This document shows, in pieces, positions 16,362 through 25,504 of a stretch of DNA of 64,000 nucleotides (position 1 is its first letter; every line of letters begins with the position of its first letter). The notes beneath the pieces were generated by a model that saw only the letters and a program-made list of their open reading frames with translations, did no database searches and was not told where the DNA came from. The position numbers were made by a program, and so were the translations under genes. Where the stretch lies: positions 20,719 to 84,718 of the forward strand of contig CAKTLG010000005.1 in NCBI GenBank assembly GCA_934572465.1, given 5' to 3'. This stretch comes from an uncultured Oscillospiraceae bacterium. GTDB taxonomy: Bacteria; Bacillota; Clostridia; Oscillospirales; Oscillospiraceae.

Positions 16362-18199
16362 AAACAGCATGGACGCGCAATTTCTGGACGAAGACCGTGG
16401 CCTTTCTGCTCGCGGCGCTGCTCGTGCCGCTGCTGCTTGCCTACGCGGCGGGGCTGGCGTTTTCCTACGGCGGCATGAGCAAGGATTTTTACACGAGCGA
16501 CATCTGCCTCGGCGCGGTCAACCGTGAGTCGTGGAACATTTTCTCGGAATACACGAATGCGGACGACGGCAGCTATGAGCTGGACAAAATTTTCCCCAAG
16601 GGCGACAGCTACAGCAACATCCGCTTCAGCGTGACGAGCGAGGATGGCGTGATGGAGTTCAGCAACGCCGCGGAGGAGGATATCTTCTGCTACAGCACCG
16701 TCTATGACGGCAAGGAATTCAACCTGTACCTTGTCAGAGATCTGCCTGCGCAGGACAATGTCTACTGGGCGAAGACCTTTTACGACAACATGCTCAACTG
16801 GGGAGAAAACGCGGCGACGATGCTCGTGCTGCTCGGCGTTGCGGAGCTGTTTCTCTTCATCTTCCTCGCCCGCGGCGCGGGGCGGCGCGAGGACGGCACG
16901 ATCGAGGCGGGCTGGCAGGAGAAGATCCCCTTCGATCTCTACCTTGCGCTCGACGGCTTTGCCGGCGCGTTTCTGCTGGCGGCGGGGGAGTACTTTCTGC
17001 GTCTGTACGCGGATTACTACACGCCGCCCTACGATCTGGGGCTGCTCGGCGTCGGATTCCTTCTCGCCGCGCTGGTGCTGGGGCTGTGGACCACGCTCTG
17101 CACGCGCGTGAAGCTCGGCAAATGGTGGCGGCACACCATCACATTCTACGTGCTGCGCTTCTGCTGGCGCGCGGTCAGATGGTGCTGGCGGACGCTCTGC
17201 ACGCTCTGCCGCGGCATCGTCGAGGGGATCCCGATGATCTGGCGCACGGTGGTGGGCTGCCTTGTGCTCAGCGTGCTCTTCATCGCCTTTGAGAGCAATC
17301 ACGCGGACGGGGCGCTGCTGCTGACGCTGTTTGCGCTGTCCATTGCGGCATGCCTGTTCTCGCTCCAGCTCAGAAAGCTGCAGAAGGAGGGCGAGGCCCT
17401 CGCTGCGGGCGATCTCAACGCGCAGGTGGACACAAAGTGGATGTACTGGGACCTGAAGCGCCATGCGGAAAACCTCAACTCCATCGGCGGCGGCATGGCC
17501 ATCGCGGTGGAAAAGCAGCTCAAGAGCGAGCGGCTGAAGACCGAGCTCATCACGAACGTTTCGCACGACATCAAAACGCCGCTGACGAGCATCATCAACT
17601 ATGTCGACCTCTTGCAGCATGAGCATACGGAGGAGCAGGAGGAGGAATACCTGAACGTGCTCAAGCGGCAGGCCTTCAAGCTCAAGAAGCTGACGGAGGA
17701 TCTGGTGGAGGCGAGCAAGGCGTCCACGGGCAATCTGGCGGTGAACGCCGCGCGGTGCAGCATGAACGAGCTTTTGTCGCAGGTCGCGGGCGAGTACGGC
17801 GAGCGGCTGGCCGCCGCCGAGCTGACGCTGGTGGATGTGCTGCCGGAAAAGGAGCTTTACTGCTGCGTGGACGGCGCGCTGATGTGGCGCGTGCTCGACA
17901 ATCTGCTCTCCAACATCTGCAAGTACGCGCAAAACGGCACGCGCGTGTATCTGACGCTTGAAAAGAGCGGCGGCGACGCGGTGGTGACGTTCAAGAACAC
18001 CTCGCGCGCGGCGCTCAACATCCCCGCCGAGGAGCTGATGGAGCGCTTCGTGCGCGGCGACAGCGCGCGCACGACCGAGGGCAACGGACTGGGGCTTTCC
18101 ATCGCGCGGAGCCTGACGGAGCTGCAGGGCGGCACGATGGCGCTCGCCATCGACGGCGACCTCTTCAAAGCGATCCTCAAATTCCCGACGGTGGTGTAA
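16358..18199 (+). CDS. sensor histidine kinase, multi-pass membrane
   Basis: 613 aa. TM helix at about 10-33, an extracytoplasmic sensor of about 105 residues, then five further hydrophobic segments (about 148-335). A HAMP-like linker follows (GEALAAGDLNAQVDTKW). Dimerisation helix with phosphoacceptor His403 in VSHDIKTPLTSI. ATPase domain with N box (RVLDNLLSNICKYA) and GNGLGLSIARSL. It overlaps the response regulator by 4 bp. The large membrane block between the sensor and HAMP is unusual, since the common design has two TM helices; the signal may be sensed in or near the membrane. Confidence 0.94.
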   Translation: MKTAWTRNFWTKTVAFLLAALLVPLLLAYAAGLAFSYGGMSKDFYTSDICLGAVNRESWNIFSEYTNADDGSYELDKIFPKGDSYSNIRFSVTSEDGVMEFSNAAEEDIFCYSTVYDGKEFNLYLVRDLPAQDNVYWAKTFYDNMLNWGENAATMLVLLGVAELFLFIFLARGAGRREDGTIEAGWQEKIPFDLYLALDGFAGAFLLAAGEYFLRLYADYYTPPYDLGLLGVGFLLAALVLGLWTTLCTRVKLGKWWRHTITFYVLRFCWRAVRWCWRTLCTLCRGIVEGIPMIWRTVVGCLVLSVLFIAFESNHADGALLLTLFALSIAACLFSLQLRKLQKEGEALAAGDLNAQVDTKWMYWDLKRHAENLNSIGGGMAIAVEKQLKSERLKTELITNVSHDIKTPLTSIINYVDLLQHEHTEEQEEEYLNVLKRQAFKLKKLTEDLVEASKASTGNLAVNAARCSMNELLSQVAGEYGERLAAAELTLVDVLPEKELYCCVDGALMWRVLDNLLSNICKYAQNGTRVYLTLEKSGGDAVVTFKNTSRAALNIPAEELMERFVRGDSARTTEGNGLGLSIARSLTELQGGTMALAIDGDLFKAILKFPTVV

Positions 18200-18208
18200 A
18201 AAATGACC

Positions 18209-18248
18209 GAAAAGGTGCGCAGCGGCAAGGCCGCTGCGCACCTTTTCC
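18209..18248 (+). terminator. Rho-independent terminator after histidine kinase
   Basis: AAAAGGTGCGCAGCGG / CCGCTGCGCACCTTTT hairpin with CAAG loop. Confidence 0.93.
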
Positions 18249-18259
18249 CTGTCCCGCGC

Positions 18260-18288
18260 TTGACAATTCGGTGCAAAAACAATACAAT
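18260..18288 (+). promoter_or_regulatory. sigma-A promoter of proS
   Basis: -35 TTGACA (18260-18265), 17-bp spacer, -10 TACAAT (18283-18288). Confidence 0.88.
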
Positions 18289-18330
18289 ACCTCTTTAGAA
18301 CTCTAACCTGAGAAAAGGGAGAACATAAAC

Positions 18331-19770
18331 ATGGCCAAAGACAAAAAAGTCGAACAGATCACCAATCTTGAGGACGATTTCGCCCAATGGTATACCGACA
18401 TCTGCCGCAAGGCGGAGCTTGTCGAGTATGCCAGCGTCAAGGGCTTTACCATCCTGCGCCCCTATGGCTACGCCATCTGGGAAAATATGCAGCGCCTGAT
18501 GGACGCCGAGTTCAAGAAGACCGGACATGAGAACGTGGCGATGCCTGTCCTGATCCCCGAGAGCCTGCTGAAAAAAGAGGGCGAGCTCGTCAACGGCTTC
18601 GCCCCCGAGGTCGCGTGGGTCACGATGGGCGGCAGCGAGAAGCTCGAGGAGCGCCTTGCCTTCCGCCCCACGTCCGAGACGATGTTCTGCGACCACTGGT
18701 CCCGCGTATTGCAGACCTACCGCCAGCTGCCCATGCTCTATAACCAGTGGTGCTCCGTCATCCGCTGGGAGAAGACCACCCGCCCGTTCCTGCGCTCGCG
18801 TGAGTTCTGGTGGCAGGAGGGCCACACCATCCACGAGACCGCCGAGGAGGCGCAGGCCGAGACGATGCAGCAGCTTGAATGCTACGCCGACTTCTTCCGC
18901 CACGTGCTCGCCATCCCTGTCGTCCCCGGCCGCAAGACCGAGAAGGAGAAGTTCGCGGGCGCCGAGGCGACCTATACCGTCGAGTGCATGATGAAGGACC
19001 GCAAGGCGCTCCAGGGCGCGACGAGCCACTATTTTGGCGACAAGTTCTCCCGCGCCTACGACGTGACCTTCACCGGCCGCGACAACAAGCTCCAGTACCC
19101 GTTCCAGACGTCCTGGGGCTCCACCACGCGCATGATCGGCGCGGTCATCATGACCCACGGCGACAACAACGGTCTTGTCCTGCCCCCGCGCATCGCGCCC
19201 ACGCAGGTCGTCATCGTGCCCATCGCCGCACACAAGAATCCCGAGGTGCTCGAGACCGCCAAGAGCGTGATGGCAGAGCTCATCGCTGCCGACGTGCGCG
19301 TTAAGCTGGACGACAGCGACCAGTCCATGGGCTGGAAGTGCGCCGAGTACGAGATGCGCGGCGTGCCCATCCGTCTTGAGCTCGGCCCCCGCGATCTGGC
19401 TGAGGGCAACTGCTGCCTCGTCCGCCGCGACAACGGCGAAAAGGTCACGGCGAAGATCGACGGCATCGTCGACGAGATCAAGGCGCTGCTCGACGCCATC
19501 CACGACAATATGTACGCCGTGGCGGAAAAGAATCTTGAGGACAACACGTTCGATCTCAAAACCGTCGACGAGGTCAGGGAAATGGCCTCCGGCCGCGGCG
19601 GCTTCGCCCGCACGAAGTGGTGCGGCAGCCTCGAGTGCGAGCTGAAGATGAAGGAGCAGGCGGGCGTTTCCTCCCGCTGCATGCCCCTCAAGCAGAGCGG
19701 CACGACGGGCAAGTGCGTCTGCTGCGGCAAGGAATGCACGACCGACATCTACTGGGGCGTCGCGTACTGA
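18331..19770 (+). CDS. proS: proline--tRNA ligase, archaeal/eukaryote-like type
   Basis: 479 aa. Charges tRNA-Pro. The short length and absence of the roughly 180-residue INS editing insertion mark the archaeal/eukaryotic-type ProRS found in many Clostridia. Class II motifs: LAFRPTSETMF, FLRSREFWWQEGHT (motif 2) and SWGSTTRMIGAVIM (motif 3). The C-terminal zinc-binding extension ends KCVCCGKECTTDIYWGVAY. Start ATG 18331 after GAAAAGGGAG. No T-box is seen in the short leader, unlike thrS. Confidence 0.95.
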   Translation: MAKDKKVEQITNLEDDFAQWYTDICRKAELVEYASVKGFTILRPYGYAIWENMQRLMDAEFKKTGHENVAMPVLIPESLLKKEGELVNGFAPEVAWVTMGGSEKLEERLAFRPTSETMFCDHWSRVLQTYRQLPMLYNQWCSVIRWEKTTRPFLRSREFWWQEGHTIHETAEEAQAETMQQLECYADFFRHVLAIPVVPGRKTEKEKFAGAEATYTVECMMKDRKALQGATSHYFGDKFSRAYDVTFTGRDNKLQYPFQTSWGSTTRMIGAVIMTHGDNNGLVLPPRIAPTQVVIVPIAAHKNPEVLETAKSVMAELIAADVRVKLDDSDQSMGWKCAEYEMRGVPIRLELGPRDLAEGNCCLVRRDNGEKVTAKIDGIVDEIKALLDAIHDNMYAVAEKNLEDNTFDLKTVDEVREMASGRGGFARTKWCGSLECELKMKEQAGVSSRCMPLKQSGTTGKCVCCGKECTTDIYWGVAY

Positions 19771-19816
19771 GCCGAAGCGCGCGGGAGCGCGCAGCACGTG
19801 AAAGGAGCGTATGGCA

Positions 19817-20299
19817 ATGAAAAAGGCATTGGTAGCCTATTTTTCCGCCAGCGGCGAGACTGCAAGGCTGGCGAAGACCATCGCGGGCGTGATCGGCGGC
19901 GACCTTTTCGAGATCGCGCCGGAGACGGCCTACACCGCCGCCGATCTCGACTGGAACGACAGGAAGAGCCGCAGCACGATCGAGATGAACGATGAAAAGA
20001 GCCGCCCCGCCATCGCGGGCCGGGTCGCGGACATGGCGCAGTATGACACGGTGTTTGTGGGCTTTCCCATCTGGTGGTATCAGGCACCGCGCATCATCGA
20101 GACGTTTCTCGAGGGCTATGACTTTGCGGGCAAGACCGTGATCGCCTTTGCCACCTCCGGCGGCAGCGGCATGGGGAAGACGGAGAGCATCCTGAAAAAA
20201 TGCTGCTCCGCCGATACAAGGTGGCTTTCCGGCAAGCGCATGAGCAGCCGCGAAAGCGCCGCGAGCGTGCAGAAGTGGGTCGAGGGACTGGGACTGTAA
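19817..20299 (+). CDS. flavodoxin
   Basis: 160 aa. FMN-binding phosphate loop near the N-terminus (YFSASGETARLAK), the flavodoxin-like WWYQAPRIIETFLE segment, and the FATSGGSGMGKTE loop. It probably carries one or two electrons in place of ferredoxin or serves a flavodoxin-linked reductase. ATG 19817 is preferred over ATG 19811 because GGAG at 19804-19807 then has a 9-bp spacing. It lies 40 bp after proS and could be co-transcribed. Confidence 0.88.
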   Translation: MKKALVAYFSASGETARLAKTIAGVIGGDLFEIAPETAYTAADLDWNDRKSRSTIEMNDEKSRPAIAGRVADMAQYDTVFVGFPIWWYQAPRIIETFLEGYDFAGKTVIAFATSGGSGMGKTESILKKCCSADTRWLSGKRMSSRESAASVQKWVEGLGL

Positions 20300-20333
20300 C
20301 GCTGAAAATACCGGCTATGACAGCCATCAACAC

Positions 20334-20373
20334 GCGCGCCGCGTGGGAAAAACTCCCGCGCGGCGCTTTTTTG
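20334..20373 (+). terminator. Rho-independent terminator after flavodoxin
   Basis: GCGCCGCGTGGGA / TCCCGCGCGGCGC hairpin (one G-T pair), loop AAAAC, then six T. Confidence 0.88.
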
Positions 20374-20408
20374 CGCCCTTTTTGCCGCGCGTCAGGGAAA
20401 AATGAAAA

Positions 20409-20445
20409 GCGCGCCAGCCTTTAGCGGCGCTTTAGGTTGGCGCGC
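20409..20445 (+). other. hairpin in the intergenic region before the beta-helix lipoprotein
   Basis: GCGCGCCAGCCT / AGGTTGGCGCGC, 12 bp with one G-T pair and a 13-nt loop, with no T run. It could be a leader structure or an operator of the downstream gene; nothing else is recognisable in 20374-20537. Confidence 0.55.
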
Positions 20446-20537
20446 CATAATAGCCGCATCCACAGGGGAGACGGACATTTCGCCCCCCCAATGATGTGGA
20501 GATATCTGACGATCCAATGACGAAGGAGGTCATTTTT

Positions 20538-22370
20538 ATGAAGGGAAGAAAGGTGCTGTCCCTTTTCTGCGCGGCGGCGCTGACACTGTCGCTCGCCGCG
20601 TGCGGGAGCAAAAATGCGGCGGACTATTCCGGCCAGACGCTTACCGGCGAGATCACCGCCATCAACGGTACGTCCGTGACGATGCAGCTCGGCGAGCTGA
20701 GCGAGATCGCCGCGCCGTCGGGCAGCGCACCGGACGGTGCGCAAAGCGGCCAGACCCCGCCGGAAAAGCCTGACGGCGAAGCACCGAGCGGACAGAATGG
20801 CAGCGGCGACAGCCAGCCGCCCGAGCTGCCGAGCGGACAGAATGGCAGCAGCGACAGCCAGCCGCCGGAGAAGCCTGACGGACAGATCGACAGCAGCGAC
20901 AGCCAGCCGCCGGAGAAGCCTGACGGGGAAGCGCCCAGCGGCGCGCCGGACGGCATGGGCGGCATGAGCACATTCACTGCGGGCGACGAGAGCGTGACGC
21001 TCGACTTCGCCGATGTGGAGATCACGAAAAACGGCGAGACCGTTACGCTCAGCGACATTGCCGAGGGCGATATCCTGACCGTCGAGGTCGGCAGCGGCAG
21101 CAGCGTGACCAGCGCGGCGGTCCAGACCGTGGGCGGTCAGGGCGGCACCGGCGGCATGGGCTTTGGCGGCAGCGGCGAGGTGACACAGGGCACCGCCGCC
21201 AATACCATCAGCGACGACGGCACCTACAGCGGCGTCGTTTACACCTCGACCGGCGACGATGAAAACGCCCTGCGCGTGGACGGCGCGGTCGTTACGCTCG
21301 ACGGCGTTACCGTCGATAAGAGCGCGGGCGCGACCTCGAACACCGAGGACGGCGACTTTTACGGCATGAATGCGGCGCTCCTTGCGACGAACGGCGCAAC
21401 GGTGACCATCAAGAACGCGACGGTCACGTCCTCCGCGCAGAACGGCAACGGCGTGTTCAGCTACGGCAGCGGCACGACCGTGAACATTTCGGACTCTGCC
21501 ATCACCACAACGGCGGATAACTCCGGCGGCATCCAGACCACCGGCGGCGGCACGACGAACGCGAGCAACCTGGTTGTTGAGACTTCGGGCAATTCGTCCG
21601 CGGCCATCCGCTCCGACCGCGGCGGCGGCACGGTCAATGTCGACGGCGGCGCGTACACCTCGAACGGCTACAACTCCCCCGCCGTCTATTCCACAGCGGA
21701 CATCACTGTGAAGAACGCAAACCTGACGGCCAACAACTCCGAGGCGCTGGTCATCGAGGGCAAAAATTCCATCACGCTCGAAAACTGCTATGTCATCGGC
21801 AATATGAGCAGCGACAAGGGCGCGAGCTCCTCGGAGAACGTGCATAACGTGATGATCTACCAGTCGATGAGCGGCGACGCGGACGTCGGCACGTCCGTCT
21901 TCTCGATGACCGGCGGCAGCCTTGTCAGCAATAACGGCGATATGTTCTACATCACGAACACCCACTGCCTGCTGACGCTTTCGGGCGTGAGCATCGTCAA
22001 TAACGGCGGCGGCGCGCTGCTGCGCGTGACCGGCAACAGCGCCAGCCACGGCTGGGGCACGGCGGGCGGCAACGGCGCGCAGGTCGAGTTCACCGCCGAC
22101 GGCCAGACGCTTGCGGGCGATATTGTCGTTGATACGATCTCGGCGCTCACGATGACGCTGAAAGGCGGCAGCGTGTTCACCGGCACCATCAACATCGTCG
22201 AAAACGCCGAGGGCGGCGCGGCCGTCAGCGACAACGCGGTCGTGACGATCGAGAGCGGCTGCACGTGGAAGCTCACCGGCAGCTGCACCATCACGAGCCT
22301 TGTGAACAACGGCACCATCGACTTTAACGGCTACACCATCACGCTGGCTGACGGCACGGTGCTGCAATAA
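20538..22370 (+). CDS. secreted lipoprotein, beta-helix/adhesin-like, with Pro-rich repeats
   Basis: 610 aa starting at ATG 20538 behind GAAGGAGG. Lipoprotein signal with Cys22 (SLAACG). Residues about 60-135 are a Gln/Pro/Ser/Asp-rich spacer with three 15-residue repeats (20790-20924). The rest is a Thr/Asn/Gly-rich series of short beta strands (TVTIKNATVTSSAQNGNG, GTTVNISDSAITTTADN and so on), the pattern of a right-handed parallel beta helix as in pectate-lyase-like or adhesin folds. No catalytic motif is recognised. Followed 36 bp later by another secreted beta-helix-like protein, so both probably work together at the cell surface. Confidence 0.82.
   Translation: MKGRKVLSLFCAAALTLSLAACGSKNAADYSGQTLTGEITAINGTSVTMQLGELSEIAAPSGSAPDGAQSGQTPPEKPDGEAPSGQNGSGDSQPPELPSGQNGSSDSQPPEKPDGQIDSSDSQPPEKPDGEAPSGAPDGMGGMSTFTAGDESVTLDFADVEITKNGETVTLSDIAEGDILTVEVGSGSSVTSAAVQTVGGQGGTGGMGFGGSGEVTQGTAANTISDDGTYSGVVYTSTGDDENALRVDGAVVTLDGVTVDKSAGATSNTEDGDFYGMNAALLATNGATVTIKNATVTSSAQNGNGVFSYGSGTTVNISDSAITTTADNSGGIQTTGGGTTNASNLVVETSGNSSAAIRSDRGGGTVNVDGGAYTSNGYNSPAVYSTADITVKNANLTANNSEALVIEGKNSITLENCYVIGNMSSDKGASSSENVHNVMIYQSMSGDADVGTSVFSMTGGSLVSNNGDMFYITNTHCLLTLSGVSIVNNGGGALLRVTGNSASHGWGTAGGNGAQVEFTADGQTLAGDIVVDTISALTMTLKGGSVFTGTINIVENAEGGAAVSDNAVVTIESGCTWKLTGSCTITSLVNNGTIDFNGYTITLADGTVLQ
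20790..20924 (+). repeat. three tandem 45-bp repeats within the lipoprotein gene
   Basis: Units at 20790-20834, 20835-20879 and 20880-20924 encode GQNGSGDSQPPELPS, GQNGSSDSQPPEKPD and GQIDSSDSQPPEKPD. The array forms a flexible Pro-rich stalk and can vary in copy number by slippage or recombination. Confidence 0.9.
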
Positions 22371-22406
22371 ACGCTTTCCCAAAACAACAATGAAAGGATG
22401 AGGACC

Positions 22407-24533
22407 ATGACAAAGACACTTCCGAGATCCCGTGTTCTTGCGGGCGCAATGGCGCTGCTCCTGCTGCTGCTTCTGCTTCCGGCGACGGCGCGCGCCGAGT
22501 CGGAATACACGGCGAGCGGCGCGACAAGGTTTACCTTTACCAACAGCGGGATCACCGTCGCCGAAGGCGACTACAACGGCTATAAGACCGACGGCACGGC
22601 GCTTACCATCAACGCCGCCGGCACCTACATCGTTTCCGGCGTTTGCTCGGACGGCTCCATCAAGATCAAAAAGGGCACGACCGGCGTGACGCTCGTGCTC
22701 AACGGTCTGACGCTCACGAGCGGCGACACCGCCCCCATTGCCTGCAACAAGTCGACTGAGGTGACGATCGTGGCCGCAAGCGGCACGACCAACACCCTGA
22801 CCGACAGCGCAAAGAACAACGACGAAAGCTATCCCGGCAACGAGAACGCCGAAAACGCGGTCATCAGGTGCAAGGACGGCTCGACCGTCACGCTCTGCGG
22901 CTCCGGTACGCTGAACATCGCCGCCAACGGCAAAAACGGCATCAAGTCCGGCGCGACGACTGACGAGGAGGGCGAAGCGTCCCTGACCATCCGTGGCCTG
23001 ACGCTGAATATCACCGCATCCGTCAACGATGCAATCAATGCCGAGCAGGAGCTGAACATTGAGAGCGGCACGCTCAGCATTGCGGCGAAGGACGACGCCA
23101 TCCACTGCGACTATGTGATGAACGTGGGCGCGAACGGCACGGCGGGGCCGAGCATCACCATCACGGAATGCTATGAGGGGCTGGAAGCGGCCACGCTGAA
23201 CATCCGCTCCGGCAGCATCGATATCACCTCGACCGACGACTGCCTGAACGCGGCGAACTCCGACCTGACGGACTACAGCTTTTCCATGACGATCTCCGGC
23301 GGCGCGATCACCGCCTACTCGTCCACGGGCGACGGCTTTGACTCCAACGGCGATCTGACGATCTCCGGCGGCACGGTCATCGTGTGGACGGCAAATACCG
23401 CCGATAACCAGCCGCTCGACGCCGACGGCACGCTGAGCGTCACCGGCGGCACGGTGCTCGCCGCGGGCGGAAGCAGCGGCATGGGCGTGCGCATCAGCGC
23501 ATCGCAGCCCTACGTGACCTTCGGCTCCGCCGGCGGCATGGGCGGCGGCCCCAGCGGCATGAACGGCAGGCCGGGCGGCATGGGCAGCACTTCAGCCGCG
23601 CAGTCCTCCGCCAGCCTGAGCAAAGGCAGCGCCTTTACCATCAAGGACAGCTCCGGCAGCACGGTCTACAGCGGCACGGCAAAGTGCAATGCGAGCTATG
23701 TGTTCTTCTCCTCCGCAAAGCTGACCTCCGGCGGCAGCTACAGCCTCTATAGCGGCAGTTCCAGCGTCGCGTCTGCGTCTGCGCAGACGGGCACGTCGTC
23801 CTCCGGCATGACGGGCGGCGGCCCGCAGGGCGGCCCCTCCGGCAGCGGCTCCGGCCAGCAGGGAAACGGCGGCAATACCCCGCCCGCGCTTCCCGATGAC
23901 GCGAACGGTCAGCCGCCCACACCGCCTTCCGGCATGGACGGCGGCAGCGACGGCTCCGGCTTCACCCCGCCGATGCAGAGCGGCAGCTTCACCGATGTCT
24001 CCTCGGGCGACTGGTACTATGAGGCGGTGCAGTACGCCTGCAAAAACGGTTTGATGACCGGAACGGGCGGCGGCGCGTTTTCTCCGAACGCGACCGTTAC
24101 GCGCGGGATGCTCGTGACCATTCTCTACCGTCTTGAGGGAACGGATGCCGCGAGCGGCGCAAGCCCCTTTACGGATATCTCATCCGGCAGCTACTGCGAG
24201 CAGGCTGCCGCGTGGGCAGCGGCGAACGGCATCGTCAGCGGTTACGGCGACGGGCGCTTTGGCCCGAATGACGCGCTGACGCGCGAGCAGCTTGCGGCGA
24301 TCCTCTACCGCTACGCGCAGTATAAGGGCTGCGACCTTTCCGCAGCAGGCAGCATGAGCGGGTACTCGGACGCCTCCGCGATCGGCGGCTACGCCCGCAC
24401 CGCGATGGCGTGGGCCAACGCCGAGGGGCTCATCACCGGTACCTCCGGCAATCTGCTTTCCCCCAAGGGCACCGCCACCCGCGCGCAGACGGCGGTGATC
24501 CTGATGCGCTTTTGCCAGCGGCTTGCCGGATAA
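22407..24533 (+). CDS. secreted Cthe_2159-like carbohydrate-binding beta-helix protein with SLH repeats
   Basis: 708 aa. Sec signal peptide (about 1-30, LLLLLLLPATARAE). A DUF4353/Cthe_2159-like domain (about 35-390) has many short beta strands with NAVIRCKDGSTVTLCG, NGKNGIKSG and DDAIHCDYVMNV; members of that family bind polygalacturonate. A Gly/Ser/Pro/Gln-rich linker follows (about 390-535). Three S-layer-homology repeats (about 535-708) begin FTDVSSGDWYYEAVQYA, FTDISSGSYCEQAAAWA and YSDASAIGGYARTAMAWA. SLH repeats anchor proteins to pyruvylated wall polymer. ATG 22407 is preferred over 22398 on ribosome-site spacing. Confidence 0.87.
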   Translation: MTKTLPRSRVLAGAMALLLLLLLLPATARAESEYTASGATRFTFTNSGITVAEGDYNGYKTDGTALTINAAGTYIVSGVCSDGSIKIKKGTTGVTLVLNGLTLTSGDTAPIACNKSTEVTIVAASGTTNTLTDSAKNNDESYPGNENAENAVIRCKDGSTVTLCGSGTLNIAANGKNGIKSGATTDEEGEASLTIRGLTLNITASVNDAINAEQELNIESGTLSIAAKDDAIHCDYVMNVGANGTAGPSITITECYEGLEAATLNIRSGSIDITSTDDCLNAANSDLTDYSFSMTISGGAITAYSSTGDGFDSNGDLTISGGTVIVWTANTADNQPLDADGTLSVTGGTVLAAGGSSGMGVRISASQPYVTFGSAGGMGGGPSGMNGRPGGMGSTSAAQSSASLSKGSAFTIKDSSGSTVYSGTAKCNASYVFFSSAKLTSGGSYSLYSGSSSVASASAQTGTSSSGMTGGGPQGGPSGSGSGQQGNGGNTPPALPDDANGQPPTPPSGMDGGSDGSGFTPPMQSGSFTDVSSGDWYYEAVQYACKNGLMTGTGGGAFSPNATVTRGMLVTILYRLEGTDAASGASPFTDISSGSYCEQAAAWAAANGIVSGYGDGRFGPNDALTREQLAAILYRYAQYKGCDLSAAGSMSGYSDASAIGGYARTAMAWANAEGLITGTSGNLLSPKGTATRAQTAVILMRFCQRLAG

Positions 24534-24555
24534 GCGCAGAAACGGCATTTTCTCA

Positions 24556-24597
24556 GCGCCCGCGTCCGCTTTATAAGCGGACGCGGGCGCTCGTTTG
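24556..24597 (+). terminator. Rho-independent terminator after SLH protein
   Basis: GCGCCCGCGTCCGCTT / AAGCGGACGCGGGCGC hairpin, tail TCGTTT. Confidence 0.88.
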
Positions 24598-24618
24598 CGG
24601 GAACGCATAGGGCGCCGG

Positions 24619-24647
24619 TTGACAAACCGGTGCGGTACGTGTATCAT
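24619..24647 (+). promoter_or_regulatory. sigma-A promoter of DUF1275 gene
   Basis: -35 TTGACA (24619-24624), 17-bp spacer, -10 TATCAT (24642-24647). Confidence 0.86.
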
Positions 24648-24682
24648 GTGAGACTACAAAAGGGAAATGGGGGCGCTTACAA

Positions 24683-25366
24683 ATGGCTCAGCTTGACTAC
24701 AGGCCGCACGGGCAGATGTCGGAATCCATGCTGACGGCGGCGTTCATCATCCTCTCCGGCGGTTTGCAGGACGCCTACACCTATCTCTGCCGCGGCGGGG
24801 TGTTTGCCAACGCGCAGACGGGCAACATCGTGCTCTTCAGCGGGTATCTTTTTGACGGCGACTGGGCGCACAGCCGACGCTATCTCGTGCCGGTGCTCTC
24901 GTTCATGCTCGGCATTTTCATCGCCGAGTGCATTCACCGGCACTATAAGTACATGGAGAAGGTGCACTGGCGGCAGCTCATCGTGCTGGCGGAGATCGTG
25001 CTGCTGTTTTTCGTCGGCTTTCTGCCGCAGGAGGCCGATACCATCGCCAACGCGCTCGTTTCGTTCGTCTGCGCCATGCAGGTGCAGACCTTCCGCAAGG
25101 TGCGCGGCCACGCCTACGCGAGCACCATGTGCATCGGCAATATGCGCAGCGGCACGGACGCGCTGTGCGCGTACTTCCATACGCATGACCGCGAGGTGCT
25201 GCACAAGGCGCTGACCTATTTCGGCGTGATCGGTATTTTCGCCGTGGGCGCGGGGCTTGGCGCGCTGGTGACAAGGGCTTTTGCCGAGCGCGGGATCTGG
25301 GTATCCTGCGCGCTGCTGGCAGCCGCCTTTCTCACCATGTTCATCCGCACGGAGGAAAAGGACTGA
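24683..25366 (+). CDS. DUF1275 (YoaK) family membrane protein
   Basis: 227 aa with about six hydrophobic segments. The family's first helix has the pattern SGGLQDAYTYL followed by FANAQTGNIVLFS, and the second half repeats it with VQTFRKVRGHAYASTMCIGNMRSG. This internal duplication is typical of DUF1275, whose transport or other role is unknown. It has its own promoter and terminator. Confidence 0.9.
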   Translation: MAQLDYRPHGQMSESMLTAAFIILSGGLQDAYTYLCRGGVFANAQTGNIVLFSGYLFDGDWAHSRRYLVPVLSFMLGIFIAECIHRHYKYMEKVHWRQLIVLAEIVLLFFVGFLPQEADTIANALVSFVCAMQVQTFRKVRGHAYASTMCIGNMRSGTDALCAYFHTHDREVLHKALTYFGVIGIFAVGAGLGALVTRAFAERGIWVSCALLAAAFLTMFIRTEEKD

Positions 25367-25455
25367 GGCTTTGTGCAGAATATGCGGAATGCCGTAATGC
25401 TCTTTTGCGGCGTATGGACGGGGACGCTGCGGAGCGGCCGGCAGAAGGCAGAACA

Positions 25456-25494
25456 AGGGCGGGGGCCTGAAGCCCCCGCCCTCGTTTTTATCCT
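25456..25494 (+). terminator. Rho-independent terminator between convergent genes
   Basis: GGGCGGGGGC / GCCCCCGCCC hairpin with a CTGAA loop and a CTCGTTTTT tail on the plus strand. It ends the DUF1275 transcript; the minus-strand ABC operon ends 12 bp away. Confidence 0.85.
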
Positions 25495-25504
25495 TGGTGC
25501 GTGT

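Noticed and set aside
20421..23105. 894-codon minus-strand open frame opposite the beta-helix genes.
   Set aside because: Arg/Ala/Val-rich shadow of two well-supported plus-strand secreted proteins with signal peptides and ribosome sites.
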